DNA of 23,866 nt from Plantago elongata (lineage: Eukaryota > Streptophyta > Magnoliopsida > Lamiales > Plantaginaceae). Where the stretch lies: assembly GCA_036897095.1 (NCBI GenBank), contig JAYMSP010002507.1, positions 1 through 23,866 of the forward strand. Direction: 5' to 3'. The notes below the pieces were generated by a model, which did no database searches, was not told the DNA's origin, and worked only from the letters and a program-made list of their open reading frames with translations. The translations under genes and the position numbers were made by a program. Below, piece by piece: positions 20,728 to 23,866 of this stretch (its first letter is position 1; each line of letters starts with the position of its first letter).

Positions 20728-21654
20728 GCTTTCATCCTATATGTTCAATAACAAGAGTTCCATATGTTGTTTTGTTTTCTGTACCTCTTGAATGTTTTGG
20801 GGATGGATATTAGAGTAGTTGCAATTTGTAGACAGTGAGTGATATTGGTTGATAATAAAACCAGAACATAGTATGATCTTAATTCTTACATATTATCCTG
20901 GTCATTTTTGTGTCCCAACAAATGAATAGGTTATGTGATGGTGTTAGCGTATTATAGTGTGAAAATTACAACTCTCACATTTATCCAATTATCCATGAAT
21001 TACATAAAGATTATAAAATTATATCTTCTACGATCATACATTATAACGTTTTTAATGCACTCTTATGAATTCAAAGTGAACGAAACGTAAAAAGTGGTAA
21101 AATTAGTCAAACTTATGGTTCGGATGGAGTATGTGAATTTCTATTGTGATTCTACTAGGTACTTTATTCCGTTTAAGTCGTTTAACGGGATGGACTTGAC
21201 TTATAAAAAGGACCACGTCGTAACTAACACATGAGAGTTGAGACCAACGGATATGGTTGTGAACCAATAGTAGAATTGGAATTTCAATTTCGATTGTATT
21301 TTTAGTTCATAAAATACATAAAATTACAATTTAAATTGAGAGAATTCAACTGTAATTCTAGGTTAGTTATTAAGCTATTCTTCGTACGACGGACTAGTTG
21401 ACAAAGTCTACTAGTTGACAAAGTCTATTATGCAATTAATCTTCGTTTACACGTTACCATGTTAGATTAGATACAATACATAATGTGGGTCAACGGAGGA
21501 CTTTGAAGTTTGAAAACAATAAGATGATTGCTATTCTATTTCTACTACACCTGTCTTGTCTGTAATTCCTGATAAAACAGCAAACAGATTGATTTACAAA
21601 ACAACAACTGCATCTACATTGTGGTCGATCGGTTAGTCCGTTAGCGTTTCACTA
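20728..21654 (+). other. Spacer between Ole e 1 and DUF247 genes
   Basis: This holds the Ole e 1 3' UTR and then DUF247 upstream DNA. A possible Stowaway right end (GGTTCGGATGGAGTA at about 21118-21132) is present without a recognisable left end. Several TTGAC cores cluster at 21105-21493. No gene seen. Confidence 0.45.
21394..21427 (+). repeat. Exact 17-bp tandem repeat carrying TTGAC cores
   Basis: CTAGTTGACAAAGTCTA occurs twice without a gap (21394-21410, 21411-21427). Each copy holds one TTGAC WRKY core, about 235-260 bp before the DUF247 ATG. Full W-boxes lie nearby: AGTCAA at 21105-21110 (minus), TTGACT at 21196-21201 and GGTCAA at 21489-21494 (minus). Confidence 0.8.
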
Positions 21655-23052
21655 ATGGCGACTCATCCCAAGTCGCAACTACAGATCGACCTGAAAAGGA
21701 TACATGACAAATTTTCCAGACCTCGTCGCCAGATACACAAAGTGCCTCCACAACTCCGGATGAGGGCTCCACCATCAGTATATGATCCAATATTCATTTC
21801 ACTGGGCCCGTACCACCATGGTAAGTCAGAGCTCCATCAAGCTGAAGAATTCAAGTACCTCTGCGTGTATTGGTGCACGCAGGGTAGTGAGACAAGTAAG
21901 GAACGTCTGTACGGGTCTGTTTTGAATGCCATTGATGGAATCAGAGATTGTTATGCCGAAGCTGCATTTGTCAATCAGTATGATGATAATGCTCTAGCTG
22001 TAATGATGCTTCTAGATACGTGCTTCATCGTAAGTCTCATGGAAAATGTAGCAGGGAAGAGAGCAAATGCTGATGGATGGCATAATTTCCTTGGCGAAGC
22101 TTCCACTCAATCCTTTGTGTGTCGCGACTTGATGTTGCTTGAGAATCAAATTCCATTCTTTGTTCTCAAGCTAATACTCAATATATTGTATGATAGACGA
22201 GAATCTGAAGAATTACTCCAAGCGTTCATGGCGTGCTTCACATTCACAGAATCAGGAAAGATCATTATTCCAAGGGAAGCTCAAGATCCTCCCATACATT
22301 TTCTTGAAGCTTACCGGAGGGTGGTTGTAGAGATATCAACAATCGACCCTGATCAACAACAACACGGTTCCACGACTACTTGTGGTATGTTTCATTCCTG
22401 CTTCAAATCAACGCCTTTTGCCAAATTAAACAAGGGGAAGAATAAAAAGAATAATGACAATGTTAAATATGCAAGTAGCAGGCACAGTAATCTCCACAAC
22501 CTTGGATCAGTAACCAATCTCAAAGCAAAAGGCATACACTTTTCGCCTATTTCTTCTCACTCTTACGTGGATGTAAAATTCGAATCATATACCTTATATG
22601 GTGAATTTCAACTCCCAGTTCGTGTTGTGAACGAAAGAACACTAGTCATTTTAAGCAATATGATTGCCTATGAACTATCTCCCACTTGTGGGGTTAACAG
22701 TGCCATACTGTCATATGCAAGTCTTATGAAATCATTGATTCAGAATGCTGCGGATGTTAGAGAATTGCAGTCGAAGGGGATATTAATGCTTGATATGGTA
22801 TCAGACCAGGAACAAGTGGTACAGCTATTCAAAAACATCGACAATTTTTCTATGGATAGCACAGACATATACGAAGACGTGATGCAGAGAATCAAAGAGC
22901 ATTGTAATAACAAGGCCAAGACGTGGATAGCTGATCTCCGTCATGGAAAGCTCAAGAACCCCTGGAATATCATTGCGTTACTCTCTGCCACTCTTCTTCT
23001 TATCTTAACATTCCTGCAGACGTTCTATACCATTTACTATAACGCAAAGTAA
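21655..23052 (+). CDS. DUF247 (UPF0481) membrane protein
   Basis: An intronless frame of 465 aa, normal for the family. The start MATHPKSQLQIDLKRIHDKF is followed by IHKVPPQLR and ISLGPYHHGK (about 49-58), the family's N-terminal signature. MLLDTCFIVSLM (about 116-127) and DLMLLENQIPFFVLKL (about 157-172) are further conserved blocks, and the C-terminal half has the usual GIHFSP-type motif. One strongly hydrophobic segment near the C-terminus (about 441-458, IIALLSATLLLILTFLQT) predicts a single-pass tail anchor. A Lys/Asn-rich insertion lies around residues 258-275. Function is unknown in most plants; in grasses particular DUF247 genes act as pollen-side self-incompatibility factors, which does not transfer to this gene. 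Several W-box cores lie upstream, so defence-type control is possible. Confidence 0.93.
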   Translation: MATHPKSQLQIDLKRIHDKFSRPRRQIHKVPPQLRMRAPPSVYDPIFISLGPYHHGKSELHQAEEFKYLCVYWCTQGSETSKERLYGSVLNAIDGIRDCYAEAAFVNQYDDNALAVMMLLDTCFIVSLMENVAGKRANADGWHNFLGEASTQSFVCRDLMLLENQIPFFVLKLILNILYDRRESEELLQAFMACFTFTESGKIIIPREAQDPPIHFLEAYRRVVVEISTIDPDQQQHGSTTTCGMFHSCFKSTPFAKLNKGKNKKNNDNVKYASSRHSNLHNLGSVTNLKAKGIHFSPISSHSYVDVKFESYTLYGEFQLPVRVVNERTLVILSNMIAYELSPTCGVNSAILSYASLMKSLIQNAADVRELQSKGILMLDMVSDQEQVVQLFKNIDNFSMDSTDIYEDVMQRIKEHCNNKAKTWIADLRHGKLKNPWNIIALLSATLLLILTFLQTFYTIYYNAK

Positions 23053-23263
23053 ATTGATATGAGTTACATTCTCACTGCGAAACTGCATTTGCTAAGCATT
23101 GTACTTGTTCTTTTCCATGTAATTGCCGTTCTCTCATATTTCCTTCCTAAATTCCATATCTATGTCACTACTCAGTACTTTATTCTTTTCTCCGATATCT
23201 CATGCATCCAACTAGTGATGCCAATAAGTTCCACTGAAGAACAAAAGAGAATGTCCAGCAAGG
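23053..23263 (+). other. 3' flank of the DUF247 gene
   Basis: About 210 bp of T-rich sequence, probably the 3' UTR. A 79-codon open frame begins at 23059 but resembles no family; I treat it as non-coding. Confidence 0.4.
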
Positions 23264-23339
23264 GGAAATTTCACTGTTTGTATCTTTTAAGTTTGTGACA
23301 CGTGTCACAAACTTAAAAGATACAAACAGTGAAATTTCC
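23264..23339. repeat. Perfect 76-bp palindrome, no spacer
   Basis: The two 38-bp arms (23264-23301 and 23302-23339) are exact reverse complements, checked base by base, and symmetry breaks one base outside on each side. The centre is GACACGTGTC, a CACGTG G-box at 23299-23304. If transcribed as part of the DUF247 3' UTR it would fold into a fully paired hairpin. It may be a foldback or transposon end, a recent inverted duplication or an assembly artefact. Confidence 0.9.
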
Positions 23340-23365
23340 GTCCAATCGGAGTCAAGCCCGGCTAA

Positions 23366-23398
23366 GGCCCTGTGCGGGGAGCCCGCTCGCACAGGGCC
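23366..23398. repeat. GC-rich stem-loop with 11-bp perfect arms
   Basis: GGCCCTGTGCG (23366-23376) and CGCACAGGGCC (23388-23398) enclose an 11-base loop. This GC-rich island stands out from the AT-rich surroundings and is followed by GGGGCCCC at 23409-23416. It is probably part of an inserted repeat element whose class I cannot name. Confidence 0.7.
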
Positions 23399-23642
23399 AC
23401 CAAATTTAGGGGCCCCATATTTTTTCGATATTGTAGAATATATTCATATGCGTTAAATGTCATTAAATTAGTTATTAAAGTGGTATGGTTTAGTGGTCAA
23501 AAGTTTTTTGTTATTTACTCTTTCTCGTAGGGTAGTTGTTTCGAGACTCCTAGATCCATTCAATTAACATTATTTTCTTTCTCCCATTTACTTTCACTTT
23601 TTTCGTTTAAAATGTTAGATGTAAATCTTTAGACCATATATC

Positions 23643-23737
23643 GGTGACCCAAATAAAATGGGTTGGGGGCCCAACAACAAAATTTTTTACGGTGACCCAA
23701 ATGAAATGGACTGTGGGCCCAGCAACAAATTTTTTTA
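23643..23737 (+). repeat. 48-bp imperfect tandem repeat, two copies
   Basis: Copies at 23643-23690 and 23691-23737 both start GGTGACCCAAAT and share GGGCCCA-CAACAAA followed by a T-run, with a few substitutions. The region looks like the inside or end of an old transposon; no protein remnant is visible. Confidence 0.7.
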
Positions 23738-23775
23738 AAAAAAAAGTAGAGTTCACCGACCTTGGGGCTCAAATT

Positions 23776-23830
23776 GAGCCACGACCACCCTCGGTGGTGG
23801 CTCTAGGTTGGGGACACTTGTCCCCAACCT
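23776..23830. repeat. Two adjacent GC-rich hairpins
   Basis: Hairpin 1 spans 23776-23803: GAGCCAC pairs with GTGGCTC and an inner CCACC with GGTGG. Hairpin 2 is perfect: AGGTTGGGGACA (23805-23816), spacer CT, TGTCCCCAACCT (23819-23830). A T-rich tail follows to the window end. Clustered hairpins next to a T-run suggest a transposon terminus, but no target duplication can be checked because the window stops here. Confidence 0.7.
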
Positions 23831-23866
23831 ATTGGTCCAATTTTTTTTATTATTATTATCTTTTTA

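Noticed and set aside
19929..23052. A self-incompatibility locus because of DUF247
   Set aside because: The S/Z DUF247 system is described from grasses and uses paired DUF247 genes with small stigma proteins. Here there is one DUF247 gene and eudicot-like surroundings, so the claim is unsupported.
23059..23298. 79-codon + strand frame after DUF247
   Set aside because: Hydrophobic T-rich translation that runs into the palindrome; most simply the 3' UTR.
1..23866. tRNA, rRNA, CRISPR array or intact transposase genes
   Set aside because: I looked for their typical motifs and repeats on both strands and saw none; a dedicated scan could still find a divergent small RNA gene.

Overview
The window is nuclear DNA of a flowering plant, most likely a eudicot. 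The genes have short GT-AG introns and the spacers are AT-rich. The families present are plant-specific or plant-typed: SAG39-like papain proteases, DUF538, an isoprenylated metal-binding HIPP, an epsilon-class 14-3-3, an Ole e 1 protein and DUF247. Degenerate Stowaway-like MITEs lie between genes. I cannot name the species from the sequence alone.

Layout from left to right. (1) Positions 1-111 hold the last 36 codons of an unrecognised + strand gene. (2) Two tandem + strand papain-like cysteine protease genes (683-1798 and 3204-4333) each encode 341 aa with one intron at the same site; the duplicated unit also covers about 450 bp of promoter and part of the 3' UTR. (3) A single-exon minus-strand DUF538 gene (4810-5220) converges on them. 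(4) A 2 kb spacer contains a degenerate MITE. (5) A + strand HIPP gene (7488-8991) has a first coding exon of only two codons. (6) Converging on it is an 11-exon minus-strand DUF676-type serine esterase gene (9310-14132), which I assembled exon by exon to 437 codons. (7) A spacer of about 2.2 kb holds another MITE and a duplicated cluster of ACGT (bZIP/ABRE-type) elements upstream of the next gene. (8) A + strand 14-3-3 gene (16411-19078) encodes 257 aa, and its stop codon lies at the start of a seventh exon. (9) A two-exon + strand Ole e 1-like secreted protein gene (19929-20727). (10) An intronless + strand DUF247 gene (21655-23052). (11) The last 600 bp hold a perfect 76-bp palindrome, three GC-rich hairpins and a 48-bp tandem repeat, which look transposon-derived.

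There is no operon-like logic: these are independent genes. The one clear local evolutionary event is the protease duplication, in which the mature enzyme is strongly conserved while signal peptide, propeptide and promoter have diverged. I found no rRNA, tRNA, CRISPR array or intact transposase. All gene models come from reading frames, splice consensus and family resemblance recognised by eye; no search was run.
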